DNA of 10,853 nucleotides from an uncultured Senegalimassilia sp. (GTDB taxonomy: Bacteria > Actinomycetota > Coriobacteriia > Coriobacteriales > Eggerthellaceae). This document shows positions 1-6,421 of this stretch, piece after piece. Below the pieces are notes generated by a model. That model was not told where the DNA came from and did no database searches. It saw nothing but the letters and a program-made list of their open reading frames with translations. The stretch spans positions 1 through 10,853 of the forward strand of contig NZ_CAKTYH010000068.1 of assembly GCF_934632265.1 (NCBI RefSeq). The letters are read 5' to 3'. Positions within the stretch are counted from its first letter, which is position 1. Every line of letters starts with the position of its first letter. A program made the position numbers and the translations under genes.

Positions 1-314
1 TCGTGGGCCACCCCGCGGTCGATACGTTGAAGATTGTGGAAAACGGCGTCATCATGGGCACGCCCGACCGTCGCGTGTTCTGGGATGCGCAAACGCCGCA
101 GGTCTTCCGCACGGGAATCTACCGCCGCGCGCACGCGAGCGCGCTTTCCGACGGCTTTGTGGGAACCGACGACTCGTCGCTTATCGAGCGGTTGGGCGGC
201 AAGGTGCTCGTGGTCGAGGGCAAGCGCAACAACATCAAGCTCACGGTGCCCGAAGACTACATGATGCTCGCCGCGGCCGTGCGCGCGCTCTATCTGAAGC
301 AGCCGGAGGAGTAA
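1..314 (+). CDS. ispD: 2-C-methyl-D-erythritol 4-phosphate cytidylyltransferase, C-terminal part (IspD)
   Basis: This is the C-terminal ~103 residues of IspD, whose start lies left of the window; the open frame has its first full codon at 3. IspD transfers CMP from CTP to methylerythritol phosphate in the cytosolic MEP isoprenoid pathway. Seen directly: a DTLK segment, then DRRVFWDAQTPQVFR, matching the family's conserved dR-LW-a-TPQ-F block; a TDDSSLIE segment matching the TDDA-lvE block; and NNIKLTVPEDY, matching the N-IK-T-peD block that carries a substrate-binding lysine. All lie at the expected spacing before the stop at 312-314. The gene ends 3 nt before ispF, whose ribosome site overlaps its last codons, so the two are very probably co-transcribed and translationally coupled. 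Family identity is secure; only the N-terminal nucleotide-binding half is missing. Confidence 0.93.
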   Translation, partial: VGHPAVDTLKIVENGVIMGTPDRRVFWDAQTPQVFRTGIYRRAHASALSDGFVGTDDSSLIERLGGKVLVVEGKRNNIKLTVPEDYMMLAAAVRALYLKQPEE

Positions 315-317
315 CCG

Positions 318-815
318 ATGGACCCTAGGAACCTCCGAATCGGCCAGGGATACGATGTCCATCAGCTCGTGGAAGGGCGCAAGCTCATCATGGGCGGCGT
401 CGACATTCCCCATACGCGGGGCTTGCTCGGGCACTCCGACGCCGACGTCCTTGCGCATGCTGTGGCCGACGCGCTTTTGGGTGGCATTCGCGGAGGAGAC
501 ATCGGCAAGTTGTTCCCCGACACCGACCCCGCCTATGAAGGCGCGGATTCTCTGAAACTTTTGGCCGCTGTTGCGCAGAAAGTGCGCGACGAAGGCTTCG
601 AAATAATTGACGTTGACAGCGTTATTGCAGCTCAACGCCCAAAGCTTTCGCCGTATCGCGATCAAATGCGCGCGAATTTAGCGCACGCCATGGGCATTCC
701 CGTGGAAAACGTGGGCGTGAAAGCAACTACGACCGAACGCTTGGGATTCGAAGGCCGCGAAGAAGGCATTTCTGCCACGTGCAGCTGTTTGGTTTGTCGA
801 TGTATGCAGGCCTAA
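318..815 (+). CDS. ispF: 2-C-methyl-D-erythritol 2,4-cyclodiphosphate synthase (IspF)
   Basis: IspF (165 aa; family usually ~155-165) cyclises CDP-methylerythritol 2-phosphate to the 2,4-cyclodiphosphate with release of CMP, as a homotrimer. Visible hallmarks are GYDVH at residues 11-15, GHSDADVLAH at 38-47, DIGKLFPDTDP and VKATTTERLGF. D13, H15 and H47 align with the three metal ligands of the E. coli enzyme. The ATG at 318 has an excellent Shine-Dalgarno site (GGAGGAG, 305-311, 6 nt spacing). It follows ispD by 3 nt, and cysS comes next. Two oddities: the last residues form a cysteine-dense tail (C155, C157, C160, C162) that is not part of the catalytic core, and the 3' half of the gene is clearly less GC-rich than the 5' half. 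Neither removes a catalytic residue, so the enzyme should be functional. Confidence 0.96.
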   Translation: MDPRNLRIGQGYDVHQLVEGRKLIMGGVDIPHTRGLLGHSDADVLAHAVADALLGGIRGGDIGKLFPDTDPAYEGADSLKLLAAVAQKVRDEGFEIIDVDSVIAAQRPKLSPYRDQMRANLAHAMGIPVENVGVKATTTERLGFEGREEGISATCSCLVCRCMQA

Positions 816-876
816 GCGATGTTCGCTGGGCGGCTTTCGCAAAAGTAACTCGGGCGAGCTTCGCGAATATGGCCTG
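807..876 (+). other. possible structured ispF-cysS junction
   Basis: The end of ispF and the 119-nt gap to cysS can fold. CAGGCC (807-812) pairs with GGCCTG (871-876). Inside this lie AGCGA/TCGCT (815-819/823-827), a hairpin starting on the last base of the ispF stop codon, and TTCGC/GCGAA (836-840/863-867). No U-tract follows, so this is not a standard intrinsic terminator. No T-box signature or clear promoter was seen between the genes. Stem lengths are short and the structure is a by-eye proposal. Confidence 0.3.
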
Positions 877-934
877 AATGACCGACCCCTTCTGCTCCAT
901 TACTCCCGAACCTTCTAACCGAAAGGCTATGATC

Positions 935-2452
935 ATGAAAATTTACAATCCGCAGACGCGTTCTAAAGTTGAGCTGGAACCTATTACCCCTGGTAAAATC
1001 GGCATGTACGTGTGCGGTCCCACCGTGTACAACTACATCCACATCGGCAATGCCCGCACCTTCGTCAGCTTCGACGTTATCCGCCGTTACCTTTCCTGGC
1101 GCGGCTTTGAGGTGAAGTTCGTCTCCAACATCACCGACGTCGATGACAAGATCATCAAGAAGGCCAACGAAGAGGGCCGCAGCGCGGCTGAGGTTGCTGC
1201 CGAGTACTCGCAGGCCTTTCTCGACGACATGCACGCCATGAACGTGCAGGACCCCGATGTGCGTCCGCGCGCCACCGAGGAGATTCCCGAGATGATCCAG
1301 CTCATCCAGGAGCTTATCGACGGCGGCCATGCATACGAGGTCGAAGGCGACGTCTACTTCAGCGTGCGCAGCTACGCCGATTACGGCGCGCTCTCGGGCC
1401 GCAACATCGACGAGATGGAAGGCGGCCATCGCGAGCTGCGCGCCGACGGCCAGGGCCTGGAGGACCGCAAGCGCGATCATCTTGATTTCGCGCTGTGGAA
1501 GGCTGCCAAGCCCGGCGAGCCCTCATGGGAAAGCCCGTGGGGCCAGGGCCGTCCCGGCTGGCACATCGAGTGCTCGGCCATGTCGCGCAAGTACCTGGGC
1601 CTGCCCTTCGACATCCACGGCGGCGGCGCCGACCTGGTGTTCCCGCACCACGAGAACGAGCGCGCCCAGTCCGAGGCCGCATGCGGCTGCACGTTCGCCA
1701 ACCACTGGATGCACAGCGGCATGCTGCAGATCAACCACGAGAAGATGAGCAAGTCGCTGGGCAACTTCCTGTTGCTGCGCGACATCCTCAAGACCACGTC
1801 CCCCGATGTGCTTCGCTTCCTGATGCTGCAAACGCACTATCGCAGCCCGCTCGATTTCTCCGACGAGCGCCTCGACGAGGCCGAATCCGCGCTTTCCCGT
1901 ATCGAGAACGCCGTGCGCAACCTTGATTGGCAGATGAGCAACGCCCAGGATGTGCCCAGCCCGCTTGACACGCAGGCCATCCTGAAGCAGGCGAAGACCA
2001 CGCGTGTCGAGTTCGTCCTGGCAATGGACGACGACTTCAACGCCCCGCGCGCACTGGGCGAGGTGTTCGACCTGGTCGGCTTCGCGAACACCACGATCGC
2101 CGACAAAACGCTCTCGCTTTCCGATGTTCCCGCCGTGCGCGATCTGCGCGAGACCATCACCACGCTCATGCGCGTATTCGGCGTGGAGGCTGCCCCTCAG
2201 GATTGGGAGGACGCGCAGGGCGATGCGTATCCGGCCGAGGTCGTCGACCTGGCGAAGCAGGTCGCTGGTTACGAAGGCTCCGACGCCCATGAGGCCGTCG
2301 ACGCCTTGCTCGATGCCCGCGCCACCGCGCGTGCCGAGAAGAACTGGGCTGTTGCCGATGCCGTGCGTGATGGCCTCACGGGGCTGGGCTTCACCATCGA
2401 GGACACCCCTCAGGGTGCCCGCGTCAGCTACGACCCCTCTGAGGGCAAGTAG
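935..2452 (+). CDS. cysS: cysteinyl-tRNA synthetase (CysS)
   Basis: CysRS (505 aa) is the class I aminoacyl-tRNA synthetase that activates cysteine and attaches it to tRNA-Cys. Seen directly: the HIGH-type motif HIGN at residues 36-39; KMSKS at 270-274; and the four expected zinc ligands C27 (in CGPTVY), C213 (in HIECSAM), H238 and E242 (in FPHHENE), with the same spacing as in E. coli. The DALR/anticodon-side helical domain follows, ending with ARAEKNWAVADAVRD and an ieDtpqG-like segment. The start at 935 is preferred: GAAAGG at 921-926 is 8 nt upstream and MKIYNPQTRSK matches the family N-terminus. ATG 929 is in frame but only 2 nt from that site, and ATG 878 has none. It follows ispF by 119 nt and is probably in the same operon. 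Codon use is strongly GC3-biased throughout. Confidence 0.97.
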   Translation: MKIYNPQTRSKVELEPITPGKIGMYVCGPTVYNYIHIGNARTFVSFDVIRRYLSWRGFEVKFVSNITDVDDKIIKKANEEGRSAAEVAAEYSQAFLDDMHAMNVQDPDVRPRATEEIPEMIQLIQELIDGGHAYEVEGDVYFSVRSYADYGALSGRNIDEMEGGHRELRADGQGLEDRKRDHLDFALWKAAKPGEPSWESPWGQGRPGWHIECSAMSRKYLGLPFDIHGGGADLVFPHHENERAQSEAACGCTFANHWMHSGMLQINHEKMSKSLGNFLLLRDILKTTSPDVLRFLMLQTHYRSPLDFSDERLDEAESALSRIENAVRNLDWQMSNAQDVPSPLDTQAILKQAKTTRVEFVLAMDDDFNAPRALGEVFDLVGFANTTIADKTLSLSDVPAVRDLRETITTLMRVFGVEAAPQDWEDAQGDAYPAEVVDLAKQVAGYEGSDAHEAVDALLDARATARAEKNWAVADAVRDGLTGLGFTIEDTPQGARVSYDPSEGK

Positions 2453-2525
2453 GCTAAAACCGACGTTGCCGGCCGCTGCGCCGCTTCGTTCCCATTCTGA
2501 ACCTTGCGGGCGTGGCAGAAAGGCC

Positions 2526-2574
2526 GCGCCCGGCTTGGGCTTGCGCCGGGCGCATGTCGCCTGGTGCAAGCCAA
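2526..2574 (+). promoter_or_regulatory. mutually exclusive hairpins in the cysS-U32 spacer
   Basis: In the 219-nt gap between cysS and the U32 gene, a perfect 9-bp stem GCGCCCGGC/GCCGGGCGC (2526-2534/2545-2553, 10-nt loop) competes with a second stem. In the second, TTGGGCTTGCGCC (2535-2547) pairs with GGTGCAAGCCAA (2563-2574), about 12 bp with one bulged G and one G-U pair. Both need the strand 2545-2547, so only one can form. No T-rich tract follows either stem, so simple intrinsic termination is unlikely. It could be a leader switch for the U32 operon, a Rho-associated end for cysS, or chance pairing in very GC-rich DNA. Confidence 0.4.
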
Positions 2575-2581
2575 GGGTTCC

Positions 2582-2597
2582 GGCGCCGTACGGCGCC
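2582..2597. repeat. perfect 16-bp palindrome upstream of the U32 gene
   Basis: GGCGCCGTACGGCGCC is an exact 16-bp palindrome located 75 nt before the chosen U32 start. It is either a dimeric-protein operator or, in RNA, a tight stem; an even palindrome leaves little room for a loop, which slightly favours a DNA-level role. The rest of the spacer (2598-2671) shows no convincing promoter. Confidence 0.45.
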
Positions 2598-2671
2598 CGG
2601 TTTGATGGGTCCGAGGCCGCGCGGCGGCTTTCGTGTTTGTGCTGGACCGATTACTACGAAGATTGCTATCG

Positions 2672-3946
2672 ATGACTGATTTTTCAACAACAGAGCTTCT
2701 CGCGCCTGCGGGCGGCCGCAGCCAGCTGGAAGCTGCCGTCCGTTTCGGAGCGGATGCGGTGTATTTGGCAGCCGACAGGTTCGGCATGCGCCAACGCGCC
2801 GAGAACTTCACGCTTGACGATATCCCGTCCGCCGTTGCCTTCGCGCACGCGGCGGGCGTGAAGGTGTACGTGACGGTGAACACGCTCATGAACCAGGAGG
2901 ATATCGCCGCTTTGCCGCCGTATCTCGAAGCCCTTGACGCTTCGGGCGCCGACGCGCTCATCGTCAGCGACCTGGGTGCGTTTTCCCTGGCGAAACGCTA
3001 TGCGCCGCATATGGAGCTGCATGTGAGCACGCAGGCCTCCGTGATGAACGCCGAAGCTGCGCGCACCTGGTATGACCTGGGCGCATCGCGCGTGGTGGTC
3101 GCGCGCGAGATGAGCGTGGAGGATATCGCCGAGCTGCGCGCGCAGGCGCCGCGCGACCTTGAGATCGAGGCGTTCGTGCATGGCGCCATGTGCATGGCGT
3201 TCTCAGGGCGCTGCATGCTTTCGGCGGCCATGACGGGGCGCTCGGGCAACAAAGGCTACTGCGCGCAGCCGTGCCGATGGAGCTATGCGCTGGTGGAGGA
3301 GAAACGCCCCGGCGCCTATTACCCCATCGAGGAGGATGTACGCGGCACCTACGTCATGAACGCGCACGACCTATGCATGATCGAGCATCTCGATGAGCTG
3401 GCGCGAGCCGGCGTCAGCTCGTTCAAGATTGAAGGCCGCAACAAGCGCGCGTTTTACGTGGCAACGGTGGTGCATGCCTACCGGGCGGTCATGGACGGCG
3501 CCGACCCGTCTGCGGTCATGTCCGACCTGCACGCCATTTCGCATCGCCCCTATGGCACCGGCTTCTATTTCGGCCAGCCGAGCCAGCGCCAGGAGCGCGA
3601 CGGCTACGACAAGGATTACCTGCACGCTGCCACGGTGACCGCATGCAGCCCGGAAGGGGAGGGCAGGTGGCGTATCGAGGCCACGTGCCATAATCGCTTC
3701 CGTGAGGGCGATGAGCTTGAGGCGCTTTCCCCGCGCAAGGCCATTGCAATGACGAACGTGAAAGGCCTTACCTGGTTGGTACAGCCGAGCGACGATCGCC
3801 CGAACCCGTCTCCCGAGCCGGTGCCGGTGGCGAACCGCACCATGGAAACCTATGCGTTCACCAGCGATATCGCCCTGCAACCGGGCGATCTGCTTCGTAT
3901 TCGCGTGGATTGCGCCCCTCAAGGTGCTCGGGAAGTGAGGGTATGA
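2672..3946 (+). CDS. U32 peptidase-family protein, TrhP/YrrO-like (probable tRNA uridine-34 hydroxylation)
   Basis: A 424-aa member of the U32 'peptidase' family. The N-terminus has ELLAPAG and GADAVYLA, and the centre has the signature block EAFVHGAMCMAFSGRC followed by NKGYCAQPCRW, then IEGRNKRAFYV. Cysteines C174, C181, C197 and C235 have nearly the spacing of the Fe-S ligands known in E. coli UbiU; C201 is an alternative. A C-terminal beta domain completes the protein, and the length fits the TrhP/YrrO subgroup (~420-450 aa) rather than UbiU/UbiV (~300-330). TrhP proteins take part in prephenate-dependent 5-hydroxyuridine formation at tRNA position 34, so a tRNA-modification role is the best inference; protease activity is unlikely. 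ATG 2672 is chosen because homology begins there and a GAAG lies 10 nt upstream; an in-frame GTG at 2633 would add 13 residues. The stop overlaps the next gene's start by 4 nt (ATGA). Confidence 0.85.
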   Translation: MTDFSTTELLAPAGGRSQLEAAVRFGADAVYLAADRFGMRQRAENFTLDDIPSAVAFAHAAGVKVYVTVNTLMNQEDIAALPPYLEALDASGADALIVSDLGAFSLAKRYAPHMELHVSTQASVMNAEAARTWYDLGASRVVVAREMSVEDIAELRAQAPRDLEIEAFVHGAMCMAFSGRCMLSAAMTGRSGNKGYCAQPCRWSYALVEEKRPGAYYPIEEDVRGTYVMNAHDLCMIEHLDELARAGVSSFKIEGRNKRAFYVATVVHAYRAVMDGADPSAVMSDLHAISHRPYGTGFYFGQPSQRQERDGYDKDYLHAATVTACSPEGEGRWRIEATCHNRFREGDELEALSPRKAIAMTNVKGLTWLVQPSDDRPNPSPEPVPVANRTMETYAFTSDIALQPGDLLRIRVDCAPQGAREVRV

Positions 3947-5175
3947 GCAGCTCCGAAGCAGTATCCGCGAAGCCGAATGCGCCGGAGGTGCCCAGCCGTG
4001 CTCGCGGCAACCTCATGATCTTGGTGCTAGCGCTCAGCTGCTTCGTGTTCGGATGCGCCTACCAGTACATCTTGGGCGTGCCTGACCAGGTCGCGCAGAT
4101 AGCCGGCATCGACCTTTCCCAGGTCAGCCTTATGATGGGCGTCTATGGCGTGTGCAACGCCATCGGCACGCCGCTTCTGGTTATGGCTCTCACCTCGCGG
4201 GGTCCGAAAACGTTGCTGCTGGTCAGCCTGGCGCTTATGGCGGTGGGCATGGCCGTCTGCGCCGCCACCCCCATCTATCCCGTCATCTTGACGGGCCGTG
4301 CCGTCATGGGCGTGGGCAACGGCACCTTCGCGGCTACCGCCTATATCGCCGCAAGCCGCATCGCCGGCCCTTCGCGTGCAGCCTCGGCTATGTCGAACGT
4401 GGCGCTCGGTTTCAGCGCATCGTTCGTCTTTGCGCTTCCCGCTGCGCGCATGCTGCGCAACGTTATCACCTGGCAGCAGGCGTATTGGGTGCTCGTCGTC
4501 GCGGCATGCATCGCGTTCGCGGTCATAGTGCTCGTCGTGCGCGTGCCCGAAGCGCCAAGCTCATCGGGCGGGCAGGGCCGTCGCAGCGCCGATGCGCTGC
4601 GCGTGTTCCGCAACCCTTGCGTGGTGTTGCCGTTGGCCTGCACCGTGCTCATGTTCGTAGGGTATGCATCCATGAACACCTACATCACGCCGTTCATGGA
4701 AAGCGTGCTTCCCCAGCCGGAGTGGGTGAGCGGCTCCCTGTTCGCCTTCGGGTTGATGTCCATGATCGGCTCGAAGGCAAGCGGCTGGGCGGCAGACCGC
4801 TTCGGCTCGGCGTCGGCGGTCATCGGCTGCGTGGCGCTTCAGGCGGCAACGCTCGTGGGGCTGGGGCTGGTCACGGGTTCCTGGCCTGCGGCGCTGGCGG
4901 CGGCATGCCTATGGACGGGCATATCCTGGGGATTCTTGCCGGCGCAGAACTCGTTCATCATGCTCAACGCCGGGGACGAGGCGGCGTTCGCCGTAAGTTT
5001 GTCGAACTCCTCGCTGCAGCTTGGCAGCGCGCTCGGCTCGTTCGCCGCGGGCATGTTCATCACCTGCATGCCGCTGTTGGCCATGCCGTTCATCTCCGCG
5101 GCCTTCACCGCATGCGCCGTTGCCGCTGAAATCGCGGCGTTGCGCCTGTCCCGCAAGCCGCGGCGCGCGCAGTAA
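3943..5175 (+). CDS. MFS transporter, drug:H+ antiporter-like (DHA1/AraJ type)
   Basis: A 410-aa major facilitator superfamily membrane protein. Twelve hydrophobic segments are visible, grouped 6+6 around a short basic loop (roughly residues 200-220). The first starts near residue 24 (LMILVLALSCFVF) and the last is near 380-405. The TM2-TM3 loop has a degenerate motif A (LTSRGPKTLLL), and TM4 carries the R-vMGvGnGtF pattern of DHA1-type exporters, with G-rich helix 5 ending in FALPAARML. The substrate cannot be read from sequence; efflux of a small molecule or sugar is the usual role. ATG 3943 is chosen because GGAAG (3931-3935) lies 7 nt upstream and the start overlaps the U32 stop (ATGA), implying translational coupling. 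That pairing with a tRNA-modification-type protein is functionally unexplained. The C-terminus is short and basic (SRKPRRAQ). Confidence 0.88.
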   Translation: MSSSEAVSAKPNAPEVPSRARGNLMILVLALSCFVFGCAYQYILGVPDQVAQIAGIDLSQVSLMMGVYGVCNAIGTPLLVMALTSRGPKTLLLVSLALMAVGMAVCAATPIYPVILTGRAVMGVGNGTFAATAYIAASRIAGPSRAASAMSNVALGFSASFVFALPAARMLRNVITWQQAYWVLVVAACIAFAVIVLVVRVPEAPSSSGGQGRRSADALRVFRNPCVVLPLACTVLMFVGYASMNTYITPFMESVLPQPEWVSGSLFAFGLMSMIGSKASGWAADRFGSASAVIGCVALQAATLVGLGLVTGSWPAALAAACLWTGISWGFLPAQNSFIMLNAGDEAAFAVSLSNSSLQLGSALGSFAAGMFITCMPLLAMPFISAAFTACAVAAEIAALRLSRKPRRAQ

Positions 5176-5391
5176 GGCGAAGGTTTTCGCTGCTTTCCGC
5201 TTTGTCGCGTCCGTTCGGCGGCTCAGCGCGCAAAGGGCGCGTGCGGTAAGGCGAAGGCTTCGGCCGTGTTCGGTCTTGCCGCGCTCGCCCGGCGGTTTAG
5301 CGTGCAAGGGTCGCGCGCGGTTAAGCCGGTCGCTCGGCTCGTGCGATTCCTTTGCCCATTCGGCGGTTTGACGCGCAAGCGGCTCATGCGG
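5173..5391. repeat. three tandem, diverged ~74-bp repeats
   Basis: Directly after the MFS stop, unit 1 (5173-5246) and unit 2 (5247-5320) are both 74 bp and align without gaps at 54 of 74 positions (counted by hand). Both open with TAAGGCGAAGG and close with a GCGCAA-GGG-CGCG...GCGG-like segment. Unit 3 (5321-5391, 71 bp) opens with TTAAG and matches best over its last ~31 bp (CGGCGGTTT, GCAAG, GCGG). Unit 1 begins on the MFS stop codon itself, and the ~20 bp before it resemble the end of a unit. The length is not a multiple of three and no frame is conserved, so this is not coding. Units 1 and 2 can each form small hairpins near their start. Function unknown. Confidence 0.7.
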
Positions 5392-5400
5392 CGGTATACT
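5368..5400 (+). promoter_or_regulatory. probable promoter of the thiamine operon
   Basis: TATACT (5395-5400) is a five-of-six match to the -10 consensus and sits 17 nt before the first base of the TPP riboswitch, the right place for its promoter. TTGACG (5368-5373) resembles a -35 box, but the 21-nt spacer is longer than ideal, so the -10 box is better supported than the -35. The -35 lies inside the third tandem repeat unit. Confidence 0.55.
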
Positions 5401-5417
5401 ATGTTCACAACAGATTC

Positions 5418-5509
5418 GATGCAGGGGTGCCCGGCGGCAACGTCGGCGCTGAGAGGGCGCAAGCCTAACCCTTTGAACCTGTCCAGGTAACGCTGGCGTA
5501 GGGAGCATC
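5418..5509 (+). ncRNA. TPP riboswitch (THI element)
   Basis: All conserved blocks of the thiamine pyrophosphate aptamer are present in order: GGGGTGC (5424-5430), GCTGAGA (5448-5454), ACCCTTTGAACCTG (5468-5481), and GGTAA followed by CTGGCGTAGGGA (5486-5504). The P1 stem closes exactly with GATGC (5418-5422) and GCATC (5505-5509). The aptamer binds TPP in the nascent transcript and here precedes an intrinsic terminator and thiM, so it should switch transcription of the thiM-thiE operon off when TPP is plentiful. Confidence 0.96.
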
Positions 5510-5559
5510 TCTCGTGCACGGACGAGGGCGCCATCTTCTACGGTAGCGTCCTCGTTTTT
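5509..5559 (+). terminator. riboswitch-controlled intrinsic terminator with possible antiterminator
   Basis: ACGAGGGCGC (5522-5531) pairs with GCGTCCTCGT (5546-5555), a 10-bp stem with one G-U pair, followed by TTTTT (5555-5559): a classic rho-independent terminator between the TPP aptamer and thiM. The upstream segment CTCTCGT (5509-5515) can instead pair with 5522-5528 and take the terminator's 5' arm. That antiterminator shares base 5509 with the P1 stem of the aptamer, a thin but logical link for ligand-controlled switching. The terminator is well supported; the antiterminator is a proposal. Confidence 0.82.
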
Positions 5560-5577
5560 CGTTGCAAAGGAGAGAAC

Positions 5578-6417
5578 ATGATCGAACAAAGCCAGCTTGA
5601 AGCATCCATCGCGAAGGCGGCGGCGGACGTGCGCGCCAACAACCCCTTGGCCGGCTCCATCACCAACACCGTCACCATCGATTTCGTGGCCAACGCCCAG
5701 CTTGCCGTCGGCGGTTCGGCGGCCATGGTCTATCTGCCCGATGAGGGCGAGACGTTGGTCGCCGCAGGCGGCGCCGTGTATCTGAACATGGGCACGCTGT
5801 TCCCCATTTACGAGGAAACCATCCCGCGCACGGCCGCTGCGGCTCAGGCCGCCGGCAAGCCGTGGGTGCTCGATCCGGTCGGCATCGGCATCGGCGGCCT
5901 GCGCACCAAGCTGCTGTCCGAGCTCAAGCAGCACAAGCCCGCCATCATCCGCGGCAACGCCTCCGAGATCATCGCGCTTGCCGGCCTGTGGGGCCTTGAG
6001 GGCACTGCCGATGATCTTTCCCGCGCTCGCGGCGTCGACACTGCCGACACGGTGGAGGCTGCTCGCGCGGCGGCTATCGCGCTGGCTCGCTATACGGAAG
6101 GCGCCGTCGTCATCTCCGGCGAGTCCGACCTGGTCACCGACGGGCATTCGGTCGTAATCAGCCATGGCGGCAGCGCGCTCATGGGCAAGGTCACCGGCTT
6201 CGGCTGCTCGCAGGGCGGCGTGCTCGCGGTGTATGCCACACACACCGATCCGGTCACGGCCGCTGTCGCCGCGGTGAACCACTACAACCTGGCGGGCGTC
6301 GCGGCTGCGGCTGCGGCCGATGCTCCGGCAAGCTTCAAGGTGGCCTTCATCGACGAGCTGTTCCGCGCAAACCCCGAGGCGGTTGCCGGCAACCCCATCG
6401 AGATCCAGGAGGCGTAG
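5578..6417 (+). CDS. thiM: hydroxyethylthiazole kinase (ThiM)
   Basis: ThiM (279 aa) phosphorylates salvaged 4-methyl-5-(2-hydroxyethyl)thiazole with ATP, feeding thiamine phosphate synthesis. Seen directly: SITNTVTIDFVANAQLAVGG near the N-terminus, the family's ITN-V-x-F-ANA-LA-GgS block; LDPVGIGIGGLRT; IRGNASEIIALAG with R125; SGESDLVTDG at 180-189; and KVTGFGCSQGG with the catalytic-type cysteine C210. The ribokinase-like fold's length is normal. GGAG (5569-5572) sits 5 nt before ATG 5578. It is the first gene after the TPP riboswitch and terminator, which fixes its role in thiamine metabolism. Two substitutions stand out from the forms I know: S180 where threonine is usual (TGE) and F208 where a small residue usually precedes GC. 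The next gene's ribosome site lies inside its last codons, so translation is coupled. Confidence 0.96.
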   Translation: MIEQSQLEASIAKAAADVRANNPLAGSITNTVTIDFVANAQLAVGGSAAMVYLPDEGETLVAAGGAVYLNMGTLFPIYEETIPRTAAAAQAAGKPWVLDPVGIGIGGLRTKLLSELKQHKPAIIRGNASEIIALAGLWGLEGTADDLSRARGVDTADTVEAARAAAIALARYTEGAVVISGESDLVTDGHSVVISHGGSALMGKVTGFGCSQGGVLAVYATHTDPVTAAVAAVNHYNLAGVAAAAAADAPASFKVAFIDELFRANPEAVAGNPIEIQEA

Positions 6418-6421
6418 CATC

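Noticed and set aside
819..848. Nine-codon leader reading frame after ispF
   Set aside because: An ATG with an early stop exists but has no ribosome site and no cysteine codons; any Cys-sensing is better placed in the ispF tail.
878..934. Longer CysS beginning at ATG 878
   Set aside because: No ribosome site precedes it, the extra 19 residues match nothing in the family, and ATG 935 has a well-spaced site and the family-type N-terminus.
816..934. T-box riboswitch before cysS
   Set aside because: No T-box core (GGGTGG-type antiterminator sequence) and too little space for the specifier stem.
1523..2569. 348-residue minus-strand open frame opposite cysS
   Set aside because: A GC-rich antisense shadow of a fully supported gene; no recognisable domain and low-complexity composition.
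5173..5391. CRISPR array
   Set aside because: The repeats are contiguous, diverged and have no unique spacers; no cas gene is nearby.
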